In this document: positions 1-6,546 of the stretch, in pieces
Position numbering within the stretch: the stretch's first letter is position 1
Layout of the letters: each line of letters opens with the position of its first letter
NCBI GenBank assembly: GCA_910586845.1
Contig: CAJUJV010000018.1
Span: 15,541-26,507, forward strand
Origin: an uncultured Hungatella sp.
Lineage (GTDB): Bacteria > Bacillota > Clostridia > Lachnospirales > Lachnospiraceae
Direction of reading: 5' to 3'
Length of the DNA stretch: 10,967 nucleotides
The notes under the pieces: model-generated
Databases searched by the model: none
Told to the model about the DNA's origin: nothing
Seen by the model: the letters and a program-made list of their open reading frames with translations, nothing else
Program-made: the position numbers and the translations under genes

Positions 1-299
1 TCCACCATCTCCTTGCCGAACCATCCGCCCCGGAAGCCGAGAAGCTTCTCGTCCAGATGGTCGCTGTGGCTGTGGGTCACAAACAAATACTTAACCCGCG
101 AAAGCTCGATGCCGTACAGAACCGATTTCCAGTAGGTCTCCGGCCCCATATCCACCAGAAGATCCTCGTTCACCAGGATCTGGGACCGGCTCCTTAACTC
201 TCTCCCTCCCAGCTTCCTGGCCTCCATACAGTCCCTGCACTGACAAAACGCTCCCGGCAGCCCTTCCGAGGCCGCCGTTCCCATAAATGTAATTCTCAT
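1..299 (-). CDS. PhnP-like metallo-beta-lactamase-fold hydrolase, N-terminal part (3' end beyond window)
   Basis: The first 99 codons are present; the rest lies beyond the window. The metal-binding signature THSHSDHL (residues 75-82: H76, H78, D80, H81) is the HxHxDH motif of metallo-beta-lactamase-fold enzymes, and D50 follows a typical second strand. Residues 19-24 carry C-x-C-x-x-C directly after a glycine-rich first loop, the same layout as the structural zinc site near the N-terminus of the phosphodiesterase PhnP. A cytoplasmic metal-dependent phosphodiesterase is therefore the best family guess; the substrate is unknown, and no phosphonate genes are seen nearby. The ATG overlaps the stop of the upstream regulator gene (ATGA) and has a good ribosome site, AGAGGAG, 5 bases ahead, lying inside the regulator's last codons. 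Translational coupling to the regulator is likely. Confidence 0.85.
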   Translation of the reverse strand, partial: MRITFMGTAASEGLPGAFCQCRDCMEARKLGGRELRSRSQILVNEDLLVDMGPETYWKSVLYGIELSRVKYLFVTHSHSDHLDEKLLGFRGGWFGKEMV

Positions 300-2623
300 A
301 GATTCTCCTCTTTACTCTCCTGTCTGACCTGTTCCCGGTATTTGGCCGGACTGACTCCGCAGATGGTCCGAAATTTCTTGGTAAAGCTGGCCACATCAAG
401 ATATCCCACCTGCTCCACGATAGTCTTTACCTTCAGATCCGTATTCTTTAACAGCCAGCACGCCCGGTCAATACGCTTCTCCGTCACATACTCCAGGAAA
501 TTCTTTCCCGAATATTTGCGGAAGAACCGGCTCAGATAGGAAGCTGACATTCCGAACCGCTCCGCCATCTCTCCCAGGCTTATGCTGCTGTCATCATAGT
601 ATTCCTCAAGATAGGCCAGAATCTCCTGATACAGGCCATTGACCTGCTGGTCCTTGGCCTGCTGCCGGATATCCAGGATCTCCTGACAGAATTTTCTCAT
701 ATTTAAAAGAAAATCTCCCAGATTCCGGTAATGGCTCCACTCCTCCACCTTCTCGTTGAGATAAGGGATATTGACCTTCTCTCCTATGGGCACAAGGCTC
801 TGAATAATGTGGAACAGCACAAATTTCCTGCTGCCCGAATTCTCATATCCCCAGTGCTTTTCCAGGGCTGACTCCAGTGCTTCCAGCGCCTTTAAGGCTG
901 TGGCGCCGTTGTCCGCCAGAAGGCTCTGCCGCAGCTTTACCTCTTCCTCGATAATATACAGTTCATTGTGTTCCCGGCTCTCCTTAAAATTCTCGTAGTA
1001 GAAGATTCCCGCCTCGTCCTTCAGCTGCATCCCCTCTCCTATGGCCAGAGCCTCCATGTAAGCCCGGCTGATCCCCGCCATAGAAGGATAGCATCCGCTG
1101 ATTCCCAGAATCCACCGTTCCTCCTCCCCTCCTGAGATCTTCTGGTACAGCTCTTCCACGAGGAGATCCTCATCCTCTGACCACCCTTTCGTATTCCACA
1201 GAAGAGCCAGACTCTTGGAGTTATCCATGGGTACCAGATAGAGACCCGGGATCTCCATGGACCGGATCGCCCCTTCCACGGCCTCCTGCTGGCGGGACAC
1301 CACCGGCGATAAGGAATACAAAACCATGGCGCAGAAAAAATCTTCTTCCATAATCAGTCCCGCCTGTCCCAGCTGTCGTCCCACTTCTTCCAGATCCACG
1401 GTTCCCAGCAAAAGCCCCCGAAGGAGACTCTGACGTCTGAGCAGGCGGTTACTGTCCAGTTCTTTCATGATATTTCTGTTTTTCTCCATGATCCCGGCGA
1501 TGGAAGTCCGAAGGCTTTTCCACTCATCCACGGCCTCGGTCCGGTCATCCTCTTCTCTGGTTTTGAAACCGTTTCTTTTGTCTGCCGGTTCCAGGAGAGA
1601 CCATAATTCCTGAACCGGCCGGTACATCCGGACCGCCGCTATGGCGCCCAGCACCATACAGAAGATCAGAAGCAAAGTGATCAGGGCCACCACACGGTTC
1701 TGGCTGTACACATAATTCCAGATAAACTGCCCCCTGGGAATCACCGCCACATAATTCCAGCCCGCAACCGAAGATTTATCCACCAGGATAAAGCAGTTCA
1801 TCCCCCCGATTCTGTGAGAATAGACACCCTTATCCCTGCAGAAATACCACAGCCCTCCGATCTCCTCCTCCGGAAGCTCCATCCCCTGTTCCCGTTTAAA
1901 ATAGAGGCTTCCGTCCTTTCCCAGAAGGTACACTCCCTGCCGGTATCCTTCCCTGGCCACAGACAGCTTTTCCAGAAAATATGTTTCCTCCACCACGCCT
2001 ATGGCAGCCCCCAGGGAATGGTTCAGCGAGTTAAGCCACGGATAGGTGACGGTGATGTAACGGCGCCCCCACTCCTTGCGCTTCTGCAGGATCCCGCCGT
2101 TTCCTTCCAGGCTTAAGGCAAAGGCCTCGGCCCGGTTGATATAGGCTTCAAACGTCTCCTCCCCTTCCGGTTCCTCCAAAACAAACACGTTTCTCATAAA
2201 ATTAGACAGAGAGAGGATCCCGTTTCCCGAATAGAGATTCTCGCCGCCGCTGATATGCAGATACAGGGTATCAAACAGATTCAGCTGGGCCTGATAGATC
2301 TGAAGCTTCTTTTTGGCCAGAACGGAATCATAGCTGCCGGGCCGCAGAAGATAAGGGGTAATATCCGAATCGGCAGAAATCTGAGCCACCATATTCTGAA
2401 ATGTCTTAAGATCGTCGTCGACGCTGTCTGCCGCCTGCCCCAGGGCGAACTCCTGGGCCGTCGTGTAAGCGCTCTCCACCTGCCTCAGCCCGTTGACCAG
2501 AAAAATAAGATCCAGCACCACAAACGGGCACACGATGAGAGAGATGATACACACCATATACTGTTTAAAGATACCGGACTGCCTGTTCCTTCTGTACACC
2601 TGGTTCCCCCACATTCCTGTCAC
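296..2623 (-). CDS. Membrane-anchored sensor / AraC-family transcriptional regulator (YesN type)
   Basis: This 775-residue protein appears to sense a ligand outside the cell and bind DNA inside. TM1 is about residues 24-45, an extracellular Cache-like region about 46-308, TM2 about 311-331 (VVALITLLLIFCMVLGAIAA), then a long cytoplasmic linker and a C-terminal AraC domain of about 100 residues (664-763). The two helix-turn-helix units are visible: SLGEMAERFGMSASYLSRFF near 682-701 and the second from about 733, ending in GVSPAKYR. There is no kinase or receiver domain, so it is a one-component regulator. It follows the transporter genes, which suggests it controls them; a candidate site lies at 6371-6399. 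The start is uncertain. GTG at 2623 has no ribosome site, ATG at 2614 has AGGA touching it, and ATG at 2557 would remove only the positively charged cytoplasmic tail. The Cache assignment is by architecture, not by a motif. Confidence 0.92.
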   Translation of the reverse strand: MTGMWGNQVYRRNRQSGIFKQYMVCIISLIVCPFVVLDLIFLVNGLRQVESAYTTAQEFALGQAADSVDDDLKTFQNMVAQISADSDITPYLLRPGSYDSVLAKKKLQIYQAQLNLFDTLYLHISGGENLYSGNGILSLSNFMRNVFVLEEPEGEETFEAYINRAEAFALSLEGNGGILQKRKEWGRRYITVTYPWLNSLNHSLGAAIGVVEETYFLEKLSVAREGYRQGVYLLGKDGSLYFKREQGMELPEEEIGGLWYFCRDKGVYSHRIGGMNCFILVDKSSVAGWNYVAVIPRGQFIWNYVYSQNRVVALITLLLIFCMVLGAIAAVRMYRPVQELWSLLEPADKRNGFKTREEDDRTEAVDEWKSLRTSIAGIMEKNRNIMKELDSNRLLRRQSLLRGLLLGTVDLEEVGRQLGQAGLIMEEDFFCAMVLYSLSPVVSRQQEAVEGAIRSMEIPGLYLVPMDNSKSLALLWNTKGWSEDEDLLVEELYQKISGGEEERWILGISGCYPSMAGISRAYMEALAIGEGMQLKDEAGIFYYENFKESREHNELYIIEEEVKLRQSLLADNGATALKALEALESALEKHWGYENSGSRKFVLFHIIQSLVPIGEKVNIPYLNEKVEEWSHYRNLGDFLLNMRKFCQEILDIRQQAKDQQVNGLYQEILAYLEEYYDDSSISLGEMAERFGMSASYLSRFFRKYSGKNFLEYVTEKRIDRACWLLKNTDLKVKTIVEQVGYLDVASFTKKFRTICGVSPAKYREQVRQESKEENL

Positions 2624-2642
2624 AGGAGGAAGGAACCGCCAT
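2565..2642 (-). other. Possible 25-codon upstream ORF overlapping the regulator start
   Basis: An ATG at 2642 is preceded by AGGAAGGG with a 9-base spacing, a better ribosome site than any of the regulator's own starts. It opens a 25-codon frame (MAVPSSCDRNVG...) that overlaps the regulator start in another frame. It stops with TAA at 2567-2565, 7 bases before the in-frame ATG at 2557 of the regulator. It could be a leader peptide that feeds ribosomes to that ATG, or chance. Nothing in the peptide itself is recognisable. Confidence 0.25.
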
Positions 2643-2661
2643 AAGGGCCGTCCCTTCCTGT
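2622..2661 (-). promoter_or_regulatory. Imperfect inverted repeat in the leader of the regulator gene
   Basis: On the plus strand the arm ACAGGAGGAAGG (2622-2633) pairs with CCTTCCTGT (2653-2661), giving about 9 pairs with a 3-base bulge. In the minus-strand transcript the stem holds the ribosome site and ATG of the small upstream frame and ends one base inside the GTG start. It has no following U run, so it is not a normal terminator. It may limit translation of the regulator. Confidence 0.3.
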
Positions 2662-2668
2662 TTCTTAA

Positions 2669-2698
2669 AGTATACCATATATTTTCTATTTATTGGAA
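2669..2698 (-). promoter_or_regulatory. Candidate internal promoter for the regulator and hydrolase genes
   Basis: On the minus strand a -10 box TATACT (2674-2669) is preceded by 18 bases and the weak -35 TTCCAA (2698-2693, 3 of 6 to consensus). The expected start of transcription is near 2662, about 39 bases ahead of the GTG. The elements straddle the last codons of the solute-binding protein, so it would give the regulator a basal level independent of the main operon promoter. Confidence 0.4.
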
Positions 2699-4440
2699 GC
2701 CCAGCGGTCATAGGCCTGCTGAAGGATCTCCAGATACCTCTCCAGTCCCCTGGACCTGATTCCCGCCACATACTCATCCCAGGTGGCGTCGATATCCAGA
2801 TCACCGATGATCATCTTGGATTCCATGGTCTGCTTGTAGCTGTTTAAGTCCGTTTCAATGAGGCTCAGCTCGTCCGCCTCTTCACTCGTAAACTTGGTGG
2901 TAGTAGGCCAGTCCACTTTCAGATAATCATAGAGATTATTCATAATATCATAAGTTAAGCGCAGGCTCTTGGCAGTCTCAGGATTCTCATACACCTCCTC
3001 GTTGATGGTCGTCTTTAAGGTTCTGTCTGCCGTGTTGGCAAAGGGGAAATAATTGTCCCCGGGAGTACAGTGGAAGTCCACATACAGGTTGGAAGACTCA
3101 AAGGCGCTCTCGTCATAGGTCCATTTTCTCTGCTCTGTTCCGAAAGCCGTCTCCACTACTTCCCAGCCATATTCCGGATACTCCGGATCCTGTCCGATCC
3201 TCGGCCCTACCATGGTGGTCAAGGTTCCTTCCTCGGAAAAGCACCAGTCGATCAGGCTGATCAGCTTCTTTATCATCTCCTCATCCGTCACCTTGTTGGT
3301 CAGTACCATGGCCCCGTCATACACTAGGTCTTTGGAAGGCCACATCTGCACATCATTAAACTCGCTGGTCATAGGCTTCATCCCACGAAACTGCATGAAG
3401 ATGTCCGCATCAGGAATATTCAGATAAGAAGCATAGTCTGTAAATGCGCCGCAGAGGTTGGAGGCCTGCTTTGCCTTTCTCTGGTCCGCTGTCTGGGTAA
3501 AATACTCCTGATCCAGAAGCTTTTCCTCATACAGCTTGTTCATATATTTCAGGAAATCTTTGTAGTGCTCCTCCACGGGAACGTAGATCACCCTGCCGGA
3601 ATCGTCCACCTCATAGGTGCGGCTCACATATCCAAAGGCGGTCAGAATGGGGATAAAAGCATCGTAGTAATCTCTTCCGTCTTCATAATAGGAACCGCCC
3701 AGGGGGATCTCGTCGCCAGGATCTCCGTTTTCATTGGCATCGTTGTCCCGGACCGCACACAAGAACTCATAGAATTCGTCCAGATTCTCCGGCAGCTTCT
3801 CAAATCCGAGCTTCTTCGCCCACGCCGCGTTGATAAAGAACCGGTTTTTGGCATATTCTCTCTGAGCGCCGTTGATTCCCTTGATGGCATAGATATGGCC
3901 GTCGGGGAAATACAGGCTGGGAAGCAGGTCCGCATACTCTTCCTGCTCGATCACCTCGAAGAAATGGGGCATATTTTCTTTTGTAATGTAATCCTCCAGA
4001 GGAAGGATGAGTCCCTGGCTTCCATAGGTGGCCAGCTCCGTGTCCGTCAGATTGTTTAAGAATACCTGGGGCAGGTCGCCGGAGGCAAATGCCAGGTTCT
4101 TCTTCTCGGACCATGCATCCTCTGTCACCTGATCCACCTCGAAGAGCACTCCGCACTGTCTGGCGATCTCCTTGATGGCCCAGTAATCCGCCCAGTCTCC
4201 CTGGGTTGCCTTGGTAGCCACCATCATGGAGACTTTCATCACCTCATCCGTGCCCTGGGATGCGGCCTCTCCCTCTTTGTTTCCGTCAGAAGAAGCTCCC
4301 GCTTCCTGGGTAGTTCCCCCTGCCGCCTGAGAGGAGCCCTGGGAAGCTGCAGGCGAATCCCCGGAGCCTCCGGAACATGCCGCCAGGCAGACCATGGTCC
4401 CTGCCAGTGCCAGAGCCAGAATACGATTTGCTTTTTTCAT
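2686..4440 (-). CDS. Extracellular solute-binding lipoprotein of a carbohydrate ABC importer (LplA/YtcQ-like)
   Basis: This 584-residue protein is the ligand-capturing part of the importer and is anchored to the outer face of the membrane. The signal peptide MKKANRILALALAGTMVCLA ends in the lipobox LAAC with C22 as the lipidated residue. Residues 23-68 form a Ser/Gly/Ala/Glu-rich tether, after which the binding domain begins. Size, the pattern NGDPGDEIPL (a calcium-loop-like segment common in this subfamily) and the C-terminal helices fit family 1 solute-binding proteins of the large LplA/YtcQ group, usually 500-580 residues. The ribosome site AAAGGAGG is 6 bases before ATG. The gene follows the two permeases after 39 A/T-rich bases. 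The ligand is probably an oligosaccharide or glycoside, but it cannot be named from sequence. Confidence 0.93.
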   Translation of the reverse strand: MKKANRILALALAGTMVCLAACSGGSGDSPAASQGSSQAAGGTTQEAGASSDGNKEGEAASQGTDEVMKVSMMVATKATQGDWADYWAIKEIARQCGVLFEVDQVTEDAWSEKKNLAFASGDLPQVFLNNLTDTELATYGSQGLILPLEDYITKENMPHFFEVIEQEEYADLLPSLYFPDGHIYAIKGINGAQREYAKNRFFINAAWAKKLGFEKLPENLDEFYEFLCAVRDNDANENGDPGDEIPLGGSYYEDGRDYYDAFIPILTAFGYVSRTYEVDDSGRVIYVPVEEHYKDFLKYMNKLYEEKLLDQEYFTQTADQRKAKQASNLCGAFTDYASYLNIPDADIFMQFRGMKPMTSEFNDVQMWPSKDLVYDGAMVLTNKVTDEEMIKKLISLIDWCFSEEGTLTTMVGPRIGQDPEYPEYGWEVVETAFGTEQRKWTYDESAFESSNLYVDFHCTPGDNYFPFANTADRTLKTTINEEVYENPETAKSLRLTYDIMNNLYDYLKVDWPTTTKFTSEEADELSLIETDLNSYKQTMESKMIIGDLDIDATWDEYVAGIRSRGLERYLEILQQAYDRWASNK

Positions 4441-4479
4441 AAAGAACCTCCTTTAGATTAAAAATATTAAGATTTGTGT

Positions 4480-5367
4480 TCAGCCTTTTACCGAACCAAT
4501 CATGACACCCTTTACAAAAAACTTCTGCAAAAACGGATAGATAATCAGCATGGGAAGCGACGCTACCACAATGAGGCTGTACTTCATGGTCTGGGCCATC
4601 ATCGCTCTCTCGATCATGGTATCCAGAGCGTCGCTGCTCATATTCACCGCCTCATTCTGCACCAGGATCTCTCTGAGGAAAATCTGCAGGGGCTGAAGAT
4701 TTTTATCTTTCAGATAGATCAGAGCGTTAAAATAGCTGTTCCAGTGTCCCAGCCCGTAATACAGGCACAAAATGGCGATCACCGGTTTTGACAGGGGAAG
4801 GATCAGCCTTCCGAAGATCTGGAAATCGCTGCACCCATCGATCCTGGCCGCCTCCTGCAGCTCCAGAGGAATGCTTCCGGACATAAAAGATCTGGTGATA
4901 ATCACATTGTACACAGAGATCAGCCCCATGACGATGAGAGTATACCATTTGTTGTAGAGGCCGATCTTATTGACTACAAGATAGGTGGTGATGATGCCGC
5001 CGCTGAACCACATGGTAAACATCATAAACAGGGTGATCAGTTTTCTCCCATAAAGATCTTTCCTGGACAGGGCATAACCCGCCATCAGAGTCGCCGAGAC
5101 ATTGATCGCCGTCCCTGCCACTGTATAAAAAAGACTGTTGCGGTAACCTGTGGTGATCCATTTACTCTTTAGAATGGCCTTATATCCCTTGATATTGAAC
5201 CCTACGGGCCACAGAACCACTTTTCCGCTGTTGACGGCTGTCGGGTCACTGATGGAGGCAGATACCACAAAAATCAGAGGGTACAGAGCCAGAAGCCCGC
5301 AGATACCCAGGATCACATTTACAATACCGTTAAACAGCTTCTCGGAGCGATATACTTTCTTATTCAT
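4480..5367 (-). CDS. Carbohydrate ABC transporter permease, LplC/YtcP type
   Basis: This is the second membrane subunit of the importer, with about six membrane segments in 295 residues. The cytoplasmic EAA loop that docks the ATPase is clear: ELQEAARIDGCSDFQIFGRL at about residues 169-188, followed by ILPLSKPV. The C-terminus, FVKGVMIGSVKG, is typical of this family. The chosen start is ATG at 5367 because GGAGG (5377-5373) lies 5 bases before it. An in-frame ATG at 5379 would add four residues (MEER), but its own ribosome site is too close, and that ATG forms part of the better site. The gene starts 18 bases after the first permease stops, so the two permeases are co-transcribed and probably form a heterodimer. 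Confidence 0.93.
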   Translation of the reverse strand: MNKKVYRSEKLFNGIVNVILGICGLLALYPLIFVVSASISDPTAVNSGKVVLWPVGFNIKGYKAILKSKWITTGYRNSLFYTVAGTAINVSATLMAGYALSRKDLYGRKLITLFMMFTMWFSGGIITTYLVVNKIGLYNKWYTLIVMGLISVYNVIITRSFMSGSIPLELQEAARIDGCSDFQIFGRLILPLSKPVIAILCLYYGLGHWNSYFNALIYLKDKNLQPLQIFLREILVQNEAVNMSSDALDTMIERAMMAQTMKYSLIVVASLPMLIIYPFLQKFFVKGVMIGSVKG

Positions 5368-5372
5368 TCTTT

Positions 5373-5377
5373 CCTCC
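5373..5377 (-). promoter_or_regulatory. Ribosome binding site deciding the start of the LplC-type permease
   Basis: GGAGG on the minus strand is followed by AAAGA and then ATG at 5367. The upstream alternative ATG at 5379 overlaps this site, which favours 5367. Confidence 0.7.
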
Positions 5378-5385
5378 ATTCTCCG

Positions 5386-6300
5386 TCAGAACAGGCTGGT
5401 CTCGCTGACCTTGCTGGAAATCTTATTGACGATCAGAAGCAGGGTGCAGTTAATCACGGAATTAAACACGTCGATGGCCGTGGTATAGCTGAATTTGGCT
5501 CCCAGAAGTCCTGTCTTATATACGTAGGTGGAGATCACCTCGGATACCGGCAGGTTCAGAGAATTCTGCAGAAGGTACACCTTCTCAAAACCGAGGCTCA
5601 TCATCTTTCCGAATTCCATGATCAGGAGAATGATAATGGTGGAGGCGATTCCTGGAATATTGATGTACAGGATCCTCTGGAACCGGGAGGCCCCGTCGAT
5701 CTGGGCCGCCTCGTGGAGAGAAGGATCGATCCCTGCCAGGGCTGCCAGATAGATGATGGAAGACCAGCCTGTATCCTTCCACATGTCCGACAGGATGTAG
5801 ATGGGCCTAAACCAGCCCTCCTGCCCCATGAAATCGATCGGCTTGCCGCCAAACGCCTGGATAAAGGTATTGATGATCCCCGTAGTCGGAGAGGTAAAAC
5901 TGACGATCATCCCGCACAGCACCACTGTGGAGATAAAATGAGGGGCGTAGGTCAGATTCTGCACCAGCTTCTGAAACCTGGCATTGGAAGCCTCATTTAA
6001 TGCAAGAGCCAGAAAGATGGGGATAGGAAAACAGAATGCCAGCCTGAGTACATTGAGAATAATGGTATTTCTGATCAGTGTCACAAACTGAGGCGATCTC
6101 ATAAAGTAGGCAAAATGTTTCAGCCCCACAAAAGGACTTTTGGTAAATCCCAGTCCCGGATTATAATCCCGAAAAGCGATCTGAATTCCGTACAGCGGAG
6201 CGTAGTGGAAGATCAGCAGGTAGGCCAGAGCCGGAATCAGCAGCACGTACAGTTGCCAGCTGTGGCGGATCCCCCGAAGAAATTTATTCTGTTTTTGCAT
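5386..6300 (-). CDS. Carbohydrate ABC transporter permease, LplB/YteP type
   Basis: This 304-residue inner-membrane subunit is the first gene of the transporter operon. The N-terminal pattern of a short basic tail, a first membrane helix (LYVLLIPALAYLLIFHYAPL, about 17-36) and then YGIQIAFRDYNP is a hallmark of the LplB/YteP family. The EAA loop is HEAAQIDGASRFQRILYINI at about residues 196-215, followed by PG. Six membrane segments are expected. The start ATG at 6300 has AAAGG about 7 bases upstream and a strong promoter 42 bases further up. No ATP-binding gene is present in the cluster. In Firmicutes, permeases of this family often share an MsmX-type ATPase encoded elsewhere; that is inferred here. 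Confidence 0.94.
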   Translation of the reverse strand: MQKQNKFLRGIRHSWQLYVLLIPALAYLLIFHYAPLYGIQIAFRDYNPGLGFTKSPFVGLKHFAYFMRSPQFVTLIRNTIILNVLRLAFCFPIPIFLALALNEASNARFQKLVQNLTYAPHFISTVVLCGMIVSFTSPTTGIINTFIQAFGGKPIDFMGQEGWFRPIYILSDMWKDTGWSSIIYLAALAGIDPSLHEAAQIDGASRFQRILYINIPGIASTIIILLIMEFGKMMSLGFEKVYLLQNSLNLPVSEVISTYVYKTGLLGAKFSYTTAIDVFNSVINCTLLLIVNKISSKVSETSLF

Positions 6301-6341
6301 GCGGTTACCTTTTCCTTTCCTTTCACATTTATCATAATCAA

Positions 6342-6370
6342 ATCATAATATTTCTCCATATTTTTGTAAA
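6342..6370 (-). promoter_or_regulatory. Main promoter of the transporter operon
   Basis: Minus strand: -35 TTTACA (6370-6365, 5 of 6 to TTGACA), exactly 17 bases, -10 TATGAT (6347-6342, 5 of 6 to TATAAT). Transcription should start near 6335, about 35 bases before the permease ATG. The -35 box abuts a direct repeat on its upstream side. Confidence 0.75.
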
Positions 6371-6399
6371 TATTTCATTTTTTCGGCTATGTCATTTTT
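6371..6399. promoter_or_regulatory. Direct repeat, candidate AraC-type activator site
   Basis: TATTTCATTTTT (6371-6382) and TATGTCATTTTT (6388-6399) match at 11 of 12 bases with a 17-bp period. On the minus strand this reads as two copies of AAAAATGAmATA directly upstream of the -35 box at 6365-6370. AraC-family regulators commonly bind direct half-sites and activate from a position touching the -35 box, so the regulator at 296-2623 is the likely binder. The repeat is seen; the binder is inferred. Confidence 0.55.
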
Positions 6400-6404
6400 G
6401 ACAT
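6389..6404. repeat. Inverted repeat ATGTCA-TTTT-TGACAT between the divergent promoters
   Basis: A perfect 6-bp inverted repeat with a 4-bp spacer, centred near 6396.5, overlaps the distal copy of the direct repeat. It lies about 55-70 bases upstream of the leftward transcription start and over 110 bases upstream of the rightward one. It could be an operator for a dimeric regulator or simply part of the direct-repeat site. Confidence 0.5.
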
Positions 6405-6481
6405 TTGGTATATTTGCATGATTTTCTTCTTGATATCGTCAATTTTTACTCTGTTTTGCAGCAAAAGTAAATTCTCACACA

Positions 6482-6510
6482 TTGCAGAGTTCTCGGGTGT
6501 GGGATATAAT
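6482..6510 (+). promoter_or_regulatory. Promoter of the GH31 glycosidase gene
   Basis: -35 TTGCAG (6482-6487, 3 of 6), 17 bases, -10 TATAAT (6505-6510, perfect). Transcription should start near 6517, leaving a leader of about 30 bases before ATG at 6547. The weak -35 suggests that an activator may help. Confidence 0.65.
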
Positions 6511-6535
6511 ATGATGATATTAGGAGCGAAAGGTC

Positions 6536-6540
6536 AGGAG
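6536..6540 (+). promoter_or_regulatory. Ribosome binding site fixing the GH31 start
   Basis: AGGAG is followed by 6 bases and ATG at 6547. The reading frame is open back to an ATG at 6418, but that would place the promoter TATAAT inside the gene, so 6547 is preferred. Confidence 0.75.
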
Positions 6541-6546
6541 AATGTG

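Noticed and set aside
3565..4059. 164-codon plus-strand frame inside the solute-binding protein gene, and a 224-codon frame at 8487-9161
   Set aside because: Both lie opposite genes with clear family motifs and read as reverse-strand shadows with no recognisable domain or ribosome site.
4441..4479. A/T-rich gap before the solute-binding protein as a separate promoter or attenuator
   Set aside because: Only 39 bases, with no paired -35/-10 boxes and no clean stem. It holds just the ribosome site AAAGGAGG.
6365..6377. TGTAAATATTTCA as a catabolite-repression (cre) site
   Set aside because: It is one base too short and lacks the central CG of the cre consensus. It is mostly the -35 box plus the first direct-repeat copy.
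6398..6426. TTGACA at 6398-6403 as a plus-strand -35 box
   Set aside because: No -10-like hexamer occurs 16-18 bases downstream (ATTTTC or similar only). The TTGACA is explained as one arm of the inverted repeat.
6418..6546. In-frame N-terminal extension of the GH31 gene beginning MIFFLISSIFTLF, which looks like a short secretion signal
   Set aside because: It has no ribosome site, it would place the TATAAT promoter box at 6505-6510 inside the coding region, and the ATG at 6547 has a well-spaced AGGAG.
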